Assembly: GCA_017882615.1 (NCBI GenBank)
Contig: JADGPD010000001.1
Span: forward strand, 1 to 46,530
Reading direction: 5' to 3'
Length of the DNA stretch: 46,530 bases
Source: Thermoleophilia bacterium
Lineage (GTDB): Bacteria; Actinomycetota; Thermoleophilia; Gaiellales; Gaiellaceae
This document shows, piece after piece, positions 25,066-34,906 of this stretch (positions are counted from its first letter, which is position 1; each line of letters starts with the position of its first letter). The translations under genes were made by a program, and so were the position numbers. The notes beneath the pieces are model-generated. The model was given only the letters and a program-made list of their open reading frames with translations. It was not told where the DNA came from and ran no database searches.

Positions 25066-25833
25066 TAACCGACGAAACTCTTCCTTTTCGGCTGAGTAGC
25101 GTCTGCCTCTGCCGTAGTGCCGGGATCGGCACAGAAGCTCGAGGTTTGACTCCGTTCCGATACACAGCGGTGCGTCTCGCGTGAATACGCTGAAACCGGG
25201 TGGTGGGCCGGGGTGCCCCGTTCGAAAGCCGCAAATTGCACGAAAAAGCCCCAGGAAAGAAGCTGCACCTCAGCCGACAAAGTCCTGCGACCTTCGTCGG
25301 TGGAAGCGGCTTCACTCATGACCGCCGCGACCGACCTGCGCGGGCGCGGCTCACAAAACGCCATCCACAGGCCCGTCCATTCCGGACACTGACCACAACT
25401 ACAGTCAGCCGAGCACGCTCCTAGGAGCAGACGAGACACCCGCGCCGAAGGTGCGGTGTCTCGTACGCAGAGGTCATACCGCGAAAAGTCAGAGCCGGTT
25501 CCGCCGGCTAACTTTTCGCGGAAAGTTTCGCGGAGAATAGGCCGCAAGCCCTACCGAGAACGGTCCCCCAACCTCCCCGGCAAGGGCTTGCGGTCACTAC
25601 AGAGCCGATCACGCCTCGAAAACGAGTAACCAGCGTCTCAAACCCCCGTTTGGCCGGCACCCAAGGTCTTCGTCGCGTATCCGAACCCCTTGTATCCTCG
25701 AACCGGTATTCGGCGGCGGCATCTTCCAAATCATGCCCGCTCTCCGGCGCTCGCCCTCCCCGCTTTGAGTCGTTTGAGCGCCACAATGCCCTCCTGCTGC
25801 CGCTTTGGACTACCGAAAGCAGGGTTTTGCAGG
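25066..25833. other. Gene-free convergent region rich in inverted repeats
   Basis: This 768-bp stretch lies between two convergent genes. Frames that cross it have no credible start, composition or domain. Its central part (25389-25593) holds a dense row of perfect or near-perfect inverted repeats, described separately; a further imperfect one pairs 25274-25282 with 25292-25300. The rest, 25594-25833, shows nothing I can name. Confidence 0.6.
25389..25593. repeat. Row of consecutive stem-loops, candidate structured RNA or attachment site
   Basis: In order: ctgac/gtcag (25389-25408); the perfect palindrome gctcctaggagc (25417-25428); acgagacacc/ggtgtctcgt (25431-25440 with 25455-25464); ccgcgaaaagt/acttttcgcgg (25479-25489 with 25511-25521) enclosing agccgg/ccggct (25493-25498 with 25504-25509); and ccgcaagccct/agggcttgcgg (25542-25552 with 25583-25593). 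In addition tttcgcgga is repeated directly at 25514-25522 and 25526-25534. All listed arms pair without mismatch. No T-tracts follow. Candidates are a non-coding RNA, a recombination site or a stacked terminator. Confidence 0.6.
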
Positions 25834-26967
25834 TTAATCCGCGACCGCGCCGGGCTCGAAAAACCCGCTCAAACGGTCGATCAGGCGGGGATCGAGCAGC
25901 ACCTCGTCGCTCGCGACGAGCTGGTCGATACCACCGGCGAGCGCCGGCAGCAGCGCTTTCAGCTCCTCGTCCACGATCTTCTCGGCGAGTGCGGCCGCGA
26001 ACCGGTCGGCGTGGATGGTCAGGAAATCGCGCGGCCCGCGCTCGCTCATGGTCTCGAGCGGCGCCGTCAAGCCGAGGCTGTTGTGCAAGGCGGCCAGGAT
26101 TGCGTAGGCGTCGATCAGTCGCAGCTCTCGCTGCATCCAGTCGTATGCAGAGAGCGCGCGCGAGAGCAGGGGCGCAAGGCGCGACGCGTGCCGGAGGTTG
26201 GCCAGGCCGCGGGCCAGCCACTGGTCCCAGGGCGCGTACTGGCGCTCGAGCAGGAAGGCGAGGCGCGCAATCTCTCGCATCAGAGCCGCAAGAACCAGCC
26301 GGGAGCCCAGATCGTCGCCGCCCACCCCGGTGCGGGCCACGATCTCTTCCCGTCTCGCGATCCGTTGCCACTGCGCCGCCATCAGAAAGATCCAGACCTG
26401 CTTCGGGTAATAGCTCAGATGCTCGCGCAGGCTCTTGAGCTCCCCGACCGAGTCCACGAACACCTCACCTGCGGTCAGCTCGAGCAGGCGCTCCTGTGGC
26501 GCGAGCAACCACTGCTTTGCGCTCATCTCCGTCAACGGGTCGAAACCGAGCAGCTTGCGGCTGTAGCGGCCAACCGAGGTGATCTCGACGAGGTGATCGA
26601 TCGGTGGCCGGGCGTCGGGCTGCGGGCGCCTGTGCCCGCGCGAGTCCGCGGGGGCGAAGCAGGTCGGAAAGCCGTGGAACTCACTCGGCAGCTCGCTCGC
26701 CAGCACCCGGTCGAGCAGGCTGGCGCGCTCAGGCAGCTCGCGCTCGGGCAAGAAGAGCTGCAGGCGCGGGCCCCAGTCGTGGTCACGCGAGATCGGGGTG
26801 TCGAAGCCGAGCACATCCGATCCGGGGCCGATCAGGGCGGCAGCGTAGGGAACCCCCGGCGTCTTCTCGGCCAGGAGCGGCTCGATGATCTCGTGGAAGA
26901 AGTCGCGCGCCAGCGTCAGCCCGGGCGGAAACTCCTCGGGAGGCGTGGTCTCCGGGCCGCTGCTCAC
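25834..26967 (-). CDS. DUF4037 family protein
   Basis: The 377-aa protein carries the DUF4037 pattern: FPPGLTLARDFFHEI near the N-terminus, GPGSDVLGFDTPISRDHDWG (a nucleotidyltransferase-like G-S-x9-D-x-D arrangement) and a long helical C-terminal part with YYPKQVWIFLMAAQWQRIA. The family is thought to include nucleotidyltransferase-fold proteins, but no substrate is known. GTG 26967 is preferred because it forms a gtga overlap with the stop of the upstream gene; ATG 27003 would overlap that gene by 40 bases. Confidence 0.75.
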   Translation of the reverse strand: MSSGPETTPPEEFPPGLTLARDFFHEIIEPLLAEKTPGVPYAAALIGPGSDVLGFDTPISRDHDWGPRLQLFLPERELPERASLLDRVLASELPSEFHGFPTCFAPADSRGHRRPQPDARPPIDHLVEITSVGRYSRKLLGFDPLTEMSAKQWLLAPQERLLELTAGEVFVDSVGELKSLREHLSYYPKQVWIFLMAAQWQRIARREEIVARTGVGGDDLGSRLVLAALMREIARLAFLLERQYAPWDQWLARGLANLRHASRLAPLLSRALSAYDWMQRELRLIDAYAILAALHNSLGLTAPLETMSERGPRDFLTIHADRFAAALAEKIVDEELKALLPALAGGIDQLVASDEVLLDPRLIDRLSGFFEPGAVAD

Positions 26968-27245
26968 GATCCCTGCGGCTGCGCTCTCTTCCGCTGCGCC
27001 CATTCCCGTATCTCGAGCCAGTCGCCGCCGCCGAGCGCCTCCGCGAGCTCGGGATTGGTGTGCTCGCTGTAGAAGACGTGGTGATCGAGGTCGCAACAGA
27101 TCTCGATATTGGGGAGCGTGAGAGCCGGCACCCTCATCAGCACCTCGGCCGCGAGCTTCGCCTCGGCGGCCGTGTAGTGCTTGAACTGGAGCTCGGGATC
27201 GAGCTCCATCAGAGTCGGCCAATCTGGACACGAGCGAGTGGTCAT
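26964..27245 (-). CDS. Hypothetical protein (93 aa) coupled to DUF4037
   Basis: The frame begins at ATG 27245 with ggagg ten bases upstream and ends in a gtga overlap with the DUF4037 gene. The protein is soluble, mixed alpha/beta, with two Cys (IEICCDLDHHVFYSEH). The Cys-Cys and His-His pairs could bind a metal. No family is recognised, but both junctions overlap by four bases, so it belongs to the DUF4037 operon. Confidence 0.7.
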   Translation of the reverse strand: MTTRSCPDWPTLMELDPELQFKHYTAAEAKLAAEVLMRVPALTLPNIEICCDLDHHVFYSEHTNPELAEALGGGDWLEIREWAQRKRAQPQGS

Positions 27246-27340
27246 GCGAGTACAACCTCCGGAAAAGTCTGAATGATCCAGCCCCCCTGCGGCCGCTCGA
27301 CGCAGTCGTTTCGCACACGCTCGAGTCGAAGGGACTCCAT
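27242..27340 (-). CDS. Possible 32-aa peptide upstream of the DUF4037 operon
   Basis: A 32-codon frame starts at ATG 27340 and its TGA overlaps the ATG of the 93-aa gene (atga). The product contains WIIQTFPEVVLA at its end. The caggt just before the ATG is too close to be a good ribosome-binding site, so translation is doubtful. The 4-base overlap, shared by the next junction as well, is the reason to list it. Confidence 0.3.
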   Translation of the reverse strand: MESLRLERVRNDCVERPQGGWIIQTFPEVVLA

Positions 27341-27433
27341 ACCTGCGACGTTAGCTCAAGCTGGCAGGCTGCGGGAGAGGAGCGTCACGGACTGGCTTTG
27401 GGGCTCGGAGCGGAATGGCGACGGCCGGCTTCT

Positions 27434-28972
27434 CTACGCCGGCGTCTCGCGCAGATCCTTCTTCAGCACCTTGCCGAGCGCGTTCTTCGGCAGCTCGTCC
27501 AGGATCACGACTTCTTTCGGCACCTTGTAGCTGGCCAGGCTGGGCCGGGCGTAGGCGATCAGATCCCGGGGCTTGACGCTCGCCTCGGGCTCGAGTACGA
27601 CGAAGGCGCGCACGCTCTCGTCGCCGCTCTCGTCGCGGACGCCGACCACGGCCACCTCCGCCACTGCCGGGTGGGTGACGAGCGCCGCCTCGACCTCCGC
27701 GGGGTAGATGTTCAAGCCCTTGGCGATGATCAGATCTTTCTTGCGATCGACCAGCGTCAGGTAGCCGTCGGAGTCGAGGAAGCCGAGATCGCCCGTCTTC
27801 AGCCACTCGCCGTCGGCGGTGAAGGACTCCTTCGTCTCTTCGGGCCGCTTGTAATAGCCGACCATGACGTTGGCGCCGCGTACTAAGACCTCGCCGATCT
27901 CGGAGGTCTCGAGCTCCTGCTCGTCGTCGTCGGCGATCTTGACGTCGATTCCGGGCAGCGGCAGGCCGACGGTACCCGGCTTGTGCGTGCCGTAGCGCGG
28001 ATTGACCGAGACGACCGGAGCGGCCTCGGTTAGTCCGTAGCCCTCGAGCAGCGCCGTGCCGAAGGTCTTCTCGAATTTCACCTGCACCTCGGCGGGCAGC
28101 GGAGCGGCCCCGGAGATGGCCATCTTGAGCGGGTTCAGCAGTCGCAATAGCAGCGCCTTCGGCCCATGCACGTGGTGCACGAGCGCGGAGTAGACCTGCG
28201 GGATGCAGCAGACAAGCGTCACCTTGTGCTTCCAGAGCTGCTTGAGGGCCGGCTGGAAGGGAAGCAGGCTCTCGATCACGACCGTTGTGGCTCCCAGGCG
28301 CAGCGGCAAAATCACGTTCGTCGACCAGGCGAAGGAGTGGAACATCGGCAGCACGCACATCACCCGGTCCTTCGCGCTCAGGTCGAAGGCGAGCTGGCAG
28401 GACTCGACGCACGAGAGCAGGTTGCGCTGCGTCAGCATCACGCCCTTGGGCAGCCCGGTCGTGCCGGCCGTGTAGATGAGTAGCGCGAGGTCGTCGGCGG
28501 TCACCTCCGGCCCGGCCGTCTCGGCGAGCGGGTGGCGATAGATCGACTCCAACGCCGGCGCGTCTCCGTCCGGCTCGCCCAAAAAGACGTGCTTCAGCGT
28601 CGGCACCGATTCCTGAACTTCGCGAATGGTGCGCAGGAAGCTCTTCGAGGTAAGGCAGCCCTTGACCTCGGCGTCGTTGAAGATATAGGCGATTCGATCG
28701 GCCTTCTCGAGGAAGTTGACGGGTACCGCGACGGCACCGAGCCTTGACAAGGCGAAGGAGAGGATGACGAACTCGGGACAGTTGCGCATCACGATGCCGA
28801 ACGTGTCGCCCTTGCCGATGCCGAGCTCGGCCAGCCCCGCGGCGCAGCGCTCGATCGTCTGTTCGAACTCGCTGTAGCTCAGCTCCTGGCCCTTGAAGAT
28901 GAACGCCGGCCTGCTACCGCTGAGCTCGACGCTCCGGGCGAGCATCTCGTTGAGAGTGCGTGCTATCTCCAC
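27434..28972 (-). CDS. Long-chain fatty acid-CoA ligase (AMP-binding)
   Basis: The 512-aa protein has all core motifs of the ANL adenylate-forming family: YTAGTTGLPKGV (167-178, phosphate-binding), GYGLTEAAP, the TGD motif in WLKTGDLGF, the hinge DRKKDLIIAKGLNIYPAEVE and the C-terminal catalytic Lys in NALGKVLKK. It would activate a fatty or other carboxylic acid to acyl-AMP and then acyl-CoA. The chain-length preference cannot be read from sequence. The GTG at 28972 follows gaggaa by about eight bases. It is transcribed alone or with the leftward flippase gene 122 bp upstream. Confidence 0.9.
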   Translation of the reverse strand: MEIARTLNEMLARSVELSGSRPAFIFKGQELSYSEFEQTIERCAAGLAELGIGKGDTFGIVMRNCPEFVILSFALSRLGAVAVPVNFLEKADRIAYIFNDAEVKGCLTSKSFLRTIREVQESVPTLKHVFLGEPDGDAPALESIYRHPLAETAGPEVTADDLALLIYTAGTTGLPKGVMLTQRNLLSCVESCQLAFDLSAKDRVMCVLPMFHSFAWSTNVILPLRLGATTVVIESLLPFQPALKQLWKHKVTLVCCIPQVYSALVHHVHGPKALLLRLLNPLKMAISGAAPLPAEVQVKFEKTFGTALLEGYGLTEAAPVVSVNPRYGTHKPGTVGLPLPGIDVKIADDDEQELETSEIGEVLVRGANVMVGYYKRPEETKESFTADGEWLKTGDLGFLDSDGYLTLVDRKKDLIIAKGLNIYPAEVEAALVTHPAVAEVAVVGVRDESGDESVRAFVVLEPEASVKPRDLIAYARPSLASYKVPKEVVILDELPKNALGKVLKKDLRETPA

Positions 28973-29094
28973 GTTTCGATTCCTCGCTTCTTCGGGGCCG
29001 AATCATGCGGAGCTTAGAACCTTTTTCGCCGAGTTTGAGGGGAAGGCTCATCGAGACGCCGGGTGAGCGGTTCGGCTGTGGCGCCAGAAAGCGA

Positions 29095-30588
29095 TCAGGC
29101 GAGCTGGTGCAGATAGCGCCAGGCTTCGATCAGGCCCTTCGGGCGCGCGGCGAGCAGCAAGCCGGCGTAGAGCACGCAGCCGGCCGCCGCCGCCGAGAAT
29201 GGCCCCAGCACGAGCCTGGGCAGGATGAACGCCACGGCCGCGGCCGCGCCCGCGGTAAGCGCCGCGATGCCAAGCCCGCGGGAGGCTGGACGCAGCGCCC
29301 GCAGCTCGAACAGAAGCGCTGCGACCACCAGCGCGGTCGTCAGGGCAAGGGCGATCGCCAGACCTCTCAGGCCTCCGAGCGCCGCGGCAGCCAGAGCCAG
29401 CGGCAGATGGACCAGCAGGGCCGCGATCGCGAGCAGCGAGAGACGCCGGCTTTTGCCGGCCACGAACATCAGCGGGAAGGTGACCGAGAAGGCAACCGAG
29501 GTGATCGCCCAGAGCGAAAGAACAACCACCAGGAGGCCGAGTTGCGAGCCTATATCGGCGCCGTAGGCCGAGCCGAGCAGCGCTCGCACGACGCGCCCGC
29601 CCGCGAGGCCGAAGACACCGGCGCAGGCGCCGATGGCGATCACGGCCAGCCAGGACAGGGCGATCACGTGCCGGGCGGTGCGCGCGGCGTCGAGCCCGCT
29701 CCGCGTGAGCGGAACCGAGCTGACCAGACTCAGCGAGGAGCCCGTAATCGTGACGACCGCGGCTACGATCAGGTAGGCGTAGTTGAAGCTCGTTTGTGCT
29801 CCGACTCCCTGGCGAGCCGCCAGCGCGAGGCAGATCAGATAGATGAACTGCATGACCAGCGGAAGCGAGACGCAGTTTGCGATCTCCGCCGTGCGGGCGC
29901 GAAAGGAGAACTGCGCCGGGCGGATCGCCCCGGCGGGCATGCGCTCGGCGCGCGCGCGCAGGGTGAGTGCCAATAACGGGATGAGCAGCGCTACGGCGCC
30001 GTTCAGCGCCATCCCGCGCGGAAGCGCGACGATGCCGTCCGGGTGCATGCGCAGCAGGATGTAGGCGAGTCCGACCGCGCTGCCCAGCGCGTAGCCGGCC
30101 GCTGCGATCGCGTAGTTGTCGAGCGCGGCCAGCGAGCTCGCGGCGAGCCCGGTGAAGAGCTGGAGCACGGCGGCCACGACCATCCAGGGCAGCGCGTCGG
30201 CGGCGACGTCTCGGGCCGTCGCCGGCCCGGCTCCGGTGATCAGCCAGGCAACCGGGCCGGCCGCGCTGAGGGCGAGCACGAGCAGCGGCAACGAGAGGCC
30301 TGTCATCGTCAGCCCGTAGGCGGCTGCCTCCGAGCCGAGCCGATGTTCTTGGCGCGCGCGCGCCAGCGCGGGCATCACCGCGACGCGAATGGCCGCAGCC
30401 GCGAAAGAGACGACGATGAAGACGCCGTAGGTGGCGTTGAAGCCGTCGGTAACCGCGCTTCGCCCGAACTCATGTCCCGCGACGACGGCGACGATCGCCG
30501 CCAGCGCCGTTTGGACGGCCAGCCCGGCGGCGGTAGCCACGCCGCTCCCGAGCGTGCCCAGCCGTCTGGAGGGTGCCGGCGTTTCCAC
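29095..30588 (-). CDS. MOP-superfamily lipid flippase (MurJ/Wzx-like)
   Basis: The 497-aa protein has about fourteen hydrophobic helices separated by short loops, with the architecture of the MviN/MurJ and Wzx group. These proteins flip lipid-linked sugar intermediates across the membrane. The N-terminus contains AVTDGFNATYGVFIVVSF, similar to the first part of MurJ-like proteins (YxxxD in a membrane helix). Given the glycosyltransferases downstream and the sugar-phosphate transferase in this region, export of an exopolysaccharide unit is more likely than of lipid II. The GTG start has no clear ribosome-binding site. Confidence 0.75.
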   Translation of the reverse strand: METPAPSRRLGTLGSGVATAAGLAVQTALAAIVAVVAGHEFGRSAVTDGFNATYGVFIVVSFAAAAIRVAVMPALARARQEHRLGSEAAAYGLTMTGLSLPLLVLALSAAGPVAWLITGAGPATARDVAADALPWMVVAAVLQLFTGLAASSLAALDNYAIAAAGYALGSAVGLAYILLRMHPDGIVALPRGMALNGAVALLIPLLALTLRARAERMPAGAIRPAQFSFRARTAEIANCVSLPLVMQFIYLICLALAARQGVGAQTSFNYAYLIVAAVVTITGSSLSLVSSVPLTRSGLDAARTARHVIALSWLAVIAIGACAGVFGLAGGRVVRALLGSAYGADIGSQLGLLVVVLSLWAITSVAFSVTFPLMFVAGKSRRLSLLAIAALLVHLPLALAAAALGGLRGLAIALALTTALVVAALLFELRALRPASRGLGIAALTAGAAAAVAFILPRLVLGPFSAAAAGCVLYAGLLLAARPKGLIEAWRYLHQLA

Positions 30589-30639
30589 GACTCAGAGCCT
30601 ATCGCCGCGAATGGAAGTCACCCGCGTAAACGAGCCACG

Positions 30640-31026
30640 CTATGTGAGCGACCGGCCGTCGGAGCCGCTGTCTGCCTGCTCGCTCTCGCGCAGCCGCGTC
30701 TCGAGCAGAGCCAGCTTCTGAGCGAGTGTCACGTTCTGATCGGTAAGGCGCGAGAGCACGATCGAGAAGTGAAGCACGAGCACGAGCACGAAGAAGAGAA
30801 TGGCCGCAAAGAAGATCGACGGCGGGTAGGTCTTTACGCCGGCCCAACCGGCCAGCGTGTTGAGGCTTTGGCGCCAGAGCGCCAGGGTTAGCAGGGCGAG
30901 GCCGGTGACGACCCAGATCAGGGCGTAGCGCTCGCGTAGGTGCCGACGGCGAATCAACTCGAAGATGACGCCGAGCATGATGAAGGCTGCAATCGCGCCG
31001 ATTATCGAGACTCTCAAAGGTGTCAT
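30640..31026 (-). CDS. DUF2304 membrane protein
   Basis: The 128-aa protein has three membrane helices (about 5-22, 35-50 and 70-92) followed by a short amphipathic coil of the type LTDQNVTLAQKLALLETRL. This is the DUF2304 layout, almost always found next to a dolichol-phosphate-mannose-type glycosyltransferase. Its ATG overlaps the stop of that glycosyltransferase gene by four bases (atga), so the two are translated together. Confidence 0.85.
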   Translation of the reverse strand: MTPLRVSIIGAIAAFIMLGVIFELIRRRHLRERYALIWVVTGLALLTLALWRQSLNTLAGWAGVKTYPPSIFFAAILFFVLVLVLHFSIVLSRLTDQNVTLAQKLALLETRLRESEQADSGSDGRSLT

Positions 31027-31799
31027 TCGTCCTCCAGAGGTGCTTTACGGGGCCGGAACAGGTAGACGAACAGTGCCAGCAAGACCTTGGTGATGTAGTA
31101 GAGGGAGCGCAGTGCGGTGATCGAGGAGCGTCCGCCCGCGCGCTCGCGCATCCGCACCGGTACTTCCTTCAGGCGGAGGCGGTGCTTGACGACCATCACG
31201 GTCGCCTCGACCTCGGGGTAGTCCTGCGGGTACTCGGCGGCGAACAGGGCTATGCCGCGCCGGTTGACGGCCCGGAAGCCGGAGGTGGTGTCGGTGAGGC
31301 GCTGGTGCGCGATCGCCGAGACGGTGAGCGCGAAGAGCCGAATGCCGATGCGGCGGGTGAAGGAGGAGCGGAAGGTCGGCTGGCCTGCAAAGCGTGAGCC
31401 CACGACCAGATCGGCCTCGTCGCGCTGAAGCGGAGCGAGAAGCGCCGGCAGCTCGGCCGGGTCGTGCTGGCCGTCGCCGTCGATCTGCACCGCTAAGTCG
31501 AAGTCATTCGCTCGCGCGAAGCGGAAGCCCGTCTGCATCGCGCCGCCGATGCCCAGATTGAAGGGCAGGGTTACGACGTGCACGCCCCGCGCTCGAGCAA
31601 CGTCGCTCGTGTTGTCGCCTGACCCGTCGTCGATGACGACGATCTCGAAAGCGGCGTCGAAAGCGCGTATCTCGTCGATCACGCCCGGCACGGACTCCTG
31701 TTCGTTGAAGGCGGGGATGATGGCCAGACGGCGCGGGAAAGAGAGCTCGGATGAGCCTCCTTGCGCCGAAGCGGCGCCGGTTGTTCTCGCTGATTTCAT
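31023..31799 (-). CDS. Family 2 glycosyltransferase (DPM1-like)
   Basis: The 258-aa protein is a soluble GT-A enzyme with PAFNEQESVPGVI, the donor-site IDDGSGDNT, the D-x-D-like QIDGDGQHDP and SGFRAVNR, all typical of polyprenyl-phosphate hexose synthases. It would move a sugar from a nucleotide donor to a lipid phosphate at the cytoplasmic side. The coupled DUF2304 protein is its likely membrane partner. The C-terminus has a hydrophobic helix before a basic end. The start at ATG 31799 has a weak site. Confidence 0.88.
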   Translation of the reverse strand: MKSARTTGAASAQGGSSELSFPRRLAIIPAFNEQESVPGVIDEIRAFDAAFEIVVIDDGSGDNTSDVARARGVHVVTLPFNLGIGGAMQTGFRFARANDFDLAVQIDGDGQHDPAELPALLAPLQRDEADLVVGSRFAGQPTFRSSFTRRIGIRLFALTVSAIAHQRLTDTTSGFRAVNRRGIALFAAEYPQDYPEVEATVMVVKHRLRLKEVPVRMRERAGGRSSITALRSLYYITKVLLALFVYLFRPRKAPLEDE

Positions 31800-31859
31800 C
31801 CGCTGCCAGTATGGCGCAGCGGTCTGACCGCGCGAGCGCAGATCCAGCTCCGGCGAGCC

Positions 31860-32792
<933 letters not shown>

Positions 32793-32826
32793 GGCAAGAT
32801 CATATCCTGGGCGGGCGCGGGAGCGA

Positions 32827-33696
32827 TTAGCTGCAAAGGAACGGCTGTGCCGGAATCCGCCTCAGGAAGATGTCCGAGACGTAGGGGATAGCGCCGGCCG
32901 AGCAGGCGTTTCGTACCGCGATTAGCGTCTCTTTCGGTTTTCGGGTGGCGAGGTAGTCGGTGGCCGTCACCTTCAGGCCGGCGCGGCGGTAGCGGCGGAT
33001 TTCTCCCTGCGCCTGGGCGACGTCGCCCGCTCCCTGGCGGAAATAGGCGTGGCGGTCGAAGTCGTAGCTGAAGCTGACGTCTTCGAAGTTGATGCCGTCG
33101 TAGAAGCGCTTGAGCGGCCAGTTCACGTCCGCGCCGTTCTGGGCCATCAGCAGCTTGCCGCGCACCCGCACCAGGCGCGCGAGCCCGGTAACGAGAGCTC
33201 GCATCCCGGGCTTCTGCGCCGCGTGCGTCTCGGTCATGTCGGTGTTGTCGAGGAAGAGCCCGTCGAAGCCCTTGGCCAGCATCGCGGGCGCGACGCGCTC
33301 CAACATGAGCGAGCGAAAACCGGCGGCGTTCACGTTTGCGTACCACTCGCCCCAGTCGCCCCAGTAGTCGAGCCGGTAGGGCTTGGCGGCGTTGTACCAG
33401 CCGCGGTAGCTCTCGATCGTGCCGACGTCAAGATAGGCGAGAACGAGACCGCCGCTTGCCCGCTTGATCGCCGCGACCTCACGGGCGCCGGCGCTTTCGC
33501 CATCCACCACGACGAGGTCGAAGCCGGCGTAGCGCCTGCTCAGGTCGCCGCGGAGAGTCCCGTCGCCGATCGCGAAGGCGAAGGAGCGAGCGCCGGCCAG
33601 GCGAGTGGCTCTACTCGAACTCGCCGCGGATCCGGCGCTGCTCGAGACGCCGAGCGCAAGCGCGACGACGAGCACTGAGAAGCCGAGCCCCTTCAT
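32827..33696 (-). CDS. Secreted GH114-like putative glycosidase
   Basis: The 289-aa protein has a signal peptide (1-24) and a TIM-barrel-like domain with [31 protein letters not shown] and MAQNGADVN, matching the endo-alpha-1,4-polygalactosaminidase (GH114, TM1410-like) family. The acidic residues in FLDNTD and in the DVGTIE strand are the probable catalytic pair. In polysaccharide operons such enzymes trim or release the product. The substrate here is unknown. The gene is 34 bp upstream of the epimerase gene in the same direction. Confidence 0.78.
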   Translation of the reverse strand: MKGLGFSVLVVALALGVSSSAGSAASSSRATRLAGARSFAFAIGDGTLRGDLSRRYAGFDLVVVDGESAGAREVAAIKRASGGLVLAYLDVGTIESYRGWYNAAKPYRLDYWGDWGEWYANVNAAGFRSLMLERVAPAMLAKGFDGLFLDNTDMTETHAAQKPGMRALVTGLARLVRVRGKLLMAQNGADVNWPLKRFYDGINFEDVSFSYDFDRHAYFRQGAGDVAQAQGEIRRYRRAGLKVTATDYLATRKPKETLIAVRNACSAGAIPYVSDIFLRRIPAQPFLCS

Positions 33697-33750
33697 GATC
33701 TCAACCTAGGCCGATACGAACGCCGATGGCGAGCCCGCGCGGATCCGCTG

Positions 33751-34611
33751 CTAGCTCGACCGCTCGCGGCGAAATCCCGGCCGGGCGATCGCGACGAGAG
33801 CCCCGATCAGAAGCCCTAGCGCGGCGCCGACGACGAGTGCGCTCTTGCGGCTGCGACTCGTTGACTTCGTCGCCTTGGCGAAGGTCACGATCTTGCCCTG
33901 CTCGACCGTCTTGGCCTGCGCGAGCAGAAGCTGGTCGGTCTGTATCTCGTCGGTCAGGGTTCCGCGTCGCTGCTCGAAAAGCGTGGCCTGGGTCAGCTGT
34001 TCAGCCGAACTGGCAGAGCCGGAGGCGACCGCGGCGTTGACCCTGCTCAGGTTCTTGTCGATCGCGACGATCTGCTGACTGGACGACGCGATCTGCGCCT
34101 TGAGAACGGCGATCTTGGTAATCGGATAGTCGGAGACGCGAGCGAGCACCAGCGCTGCCAGCTCGTTGGCGGCGTCCGTGACGGCTTTTCGCGGCGCGCT
34201 GGCCTGCACCGAGATGCTCACCAGCGGCGTTTGGCCCAGCTTGGAGAGCGAGCCCTGCACGGTCGCCGTGGAGACGCCGGCGCGCAGCTTCTTCAGCGGC
34301 AGTCCGGACTGCTTCGAGATCTGGTCGAGCACGTCCTGGTCGTGAGCGAGTGTGCTCACGGTGCTCGGGTTGGTGCTGAGGCTCTGGATCTGGGCCGAGC
34401 TGCTGACCGCGAGCGGCTGTCCGAGGTAAACGGTCGCCTTGGCCTTGTAGAGCTTGCCGCCGCCGAGCGTCAGCGCCACGCCGATCACTGCGCCGATCAC
34501 GAGCCCGGCGAGGAGGAGCCACCAGCCGCTCGCAAGCGCCCGCAGGTAGCGCCCGAAATCGACCTCTTGCTCGAACTCGGCTTGCGTCTCGGAGCGCTTG
34601 GTGGGGCTCAT
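33751..34611 (-). CDS. Wzz-like chain-length determinant/tyrosine-kinase adaptor
   Basis: The 286-aa protein has an N-terminal cytoplasmic stretch, a membrane helix (about 30-50), a long external helical domain with a coiled coil (about 175-230) and a second helix (about 258-275). This is the Wzz/CpsC layout. Such proteins set polysaccharide chain length and, in Gram-positives, activate a tyrosine kinase. The kinase domain is absent and no separate kinase gene is seen. The start at ATG 34611 follows aggatgg. Confidence 0.8.
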   Translation of the reverse strand: MSPTKRSETQAEFEQEVDFGRYLRALASGWWLLLAGLVIGAVIGVALTLGGGKLYKAKATVYLGQPLAVSSSAQIQSLSTNPSTVSTLAHDQDVLDQISKQSGLPLKKLRAGVSTATVQGSLSKLGQTPLVSISVQASAPRKAVTDAANELAALVLARVSDYPITKIAVLKAQIASSSQQIVAIDKNLSRVNAAVASGSASSAEQLTQATLFEQRRGTLTDEIQTDQLLLAQAKTVEQGKIVTFAKATKSTSRSRKSALVVGAALGLLIGALVAIARPGFRRERSS

Positions 34612-34906
34612 CGCGCGGCCATCCTAGCGAAGCCCTGGCACCCCGGTCGGAAGGATCTCAGCTCGCGGGCCCGTCGCCGGACGCGGAACGACTCGAAGAA
34701 CGGCTCGTAAGATCTCGAGTCTCATGTTCTGAATAAGCGCTTCAGCCCGCCACCGAGCCACCCGCCCGCGGGGTCGTTGCAAGATATCGGCCCGAAAACG
34801 AAAGGAGCGCTCCCAACCGCGACGATTTCGTGCCGATTTGGAGCGACAGCACTGTTCAGCGCAGGCCCGAAGGCCGAGCCGCCTCGATCGACGTGGGGAT
34901 GTAGCT
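34612..34906. other. Intergenic region, nothing recognised
   Basis: This 295-bp gap lies between two leftward genes (Wzz-like and ATP-grasp). No frame with a credible start, no long inverted repeat and no repeat unit was seen. It probably contains the promoter of the Wzz-like gene. Confidence 0.4.

Noticed and set aside
25062-25547. Leftward 161-codon frame in the inverted-repeat region
   Set aside because: No ribosome-binding site, no domain pattern, and it runs through several perfect hairpins that would constrain coding.
25508-26371. Leftward 287-codon frame overlapping the DUF4037 gene end
   Set aside because: Its first half is an Arg/Pro-rich shadow of DUF4037, and its second half crosses the gene-free region without any motif.
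28960-29976. Rightward 338-codon frame opposite the flippase gene
   Set aside because: Extreme Arg/Gln/Gly content typical of antisense to a membrane protein gene; no domain.
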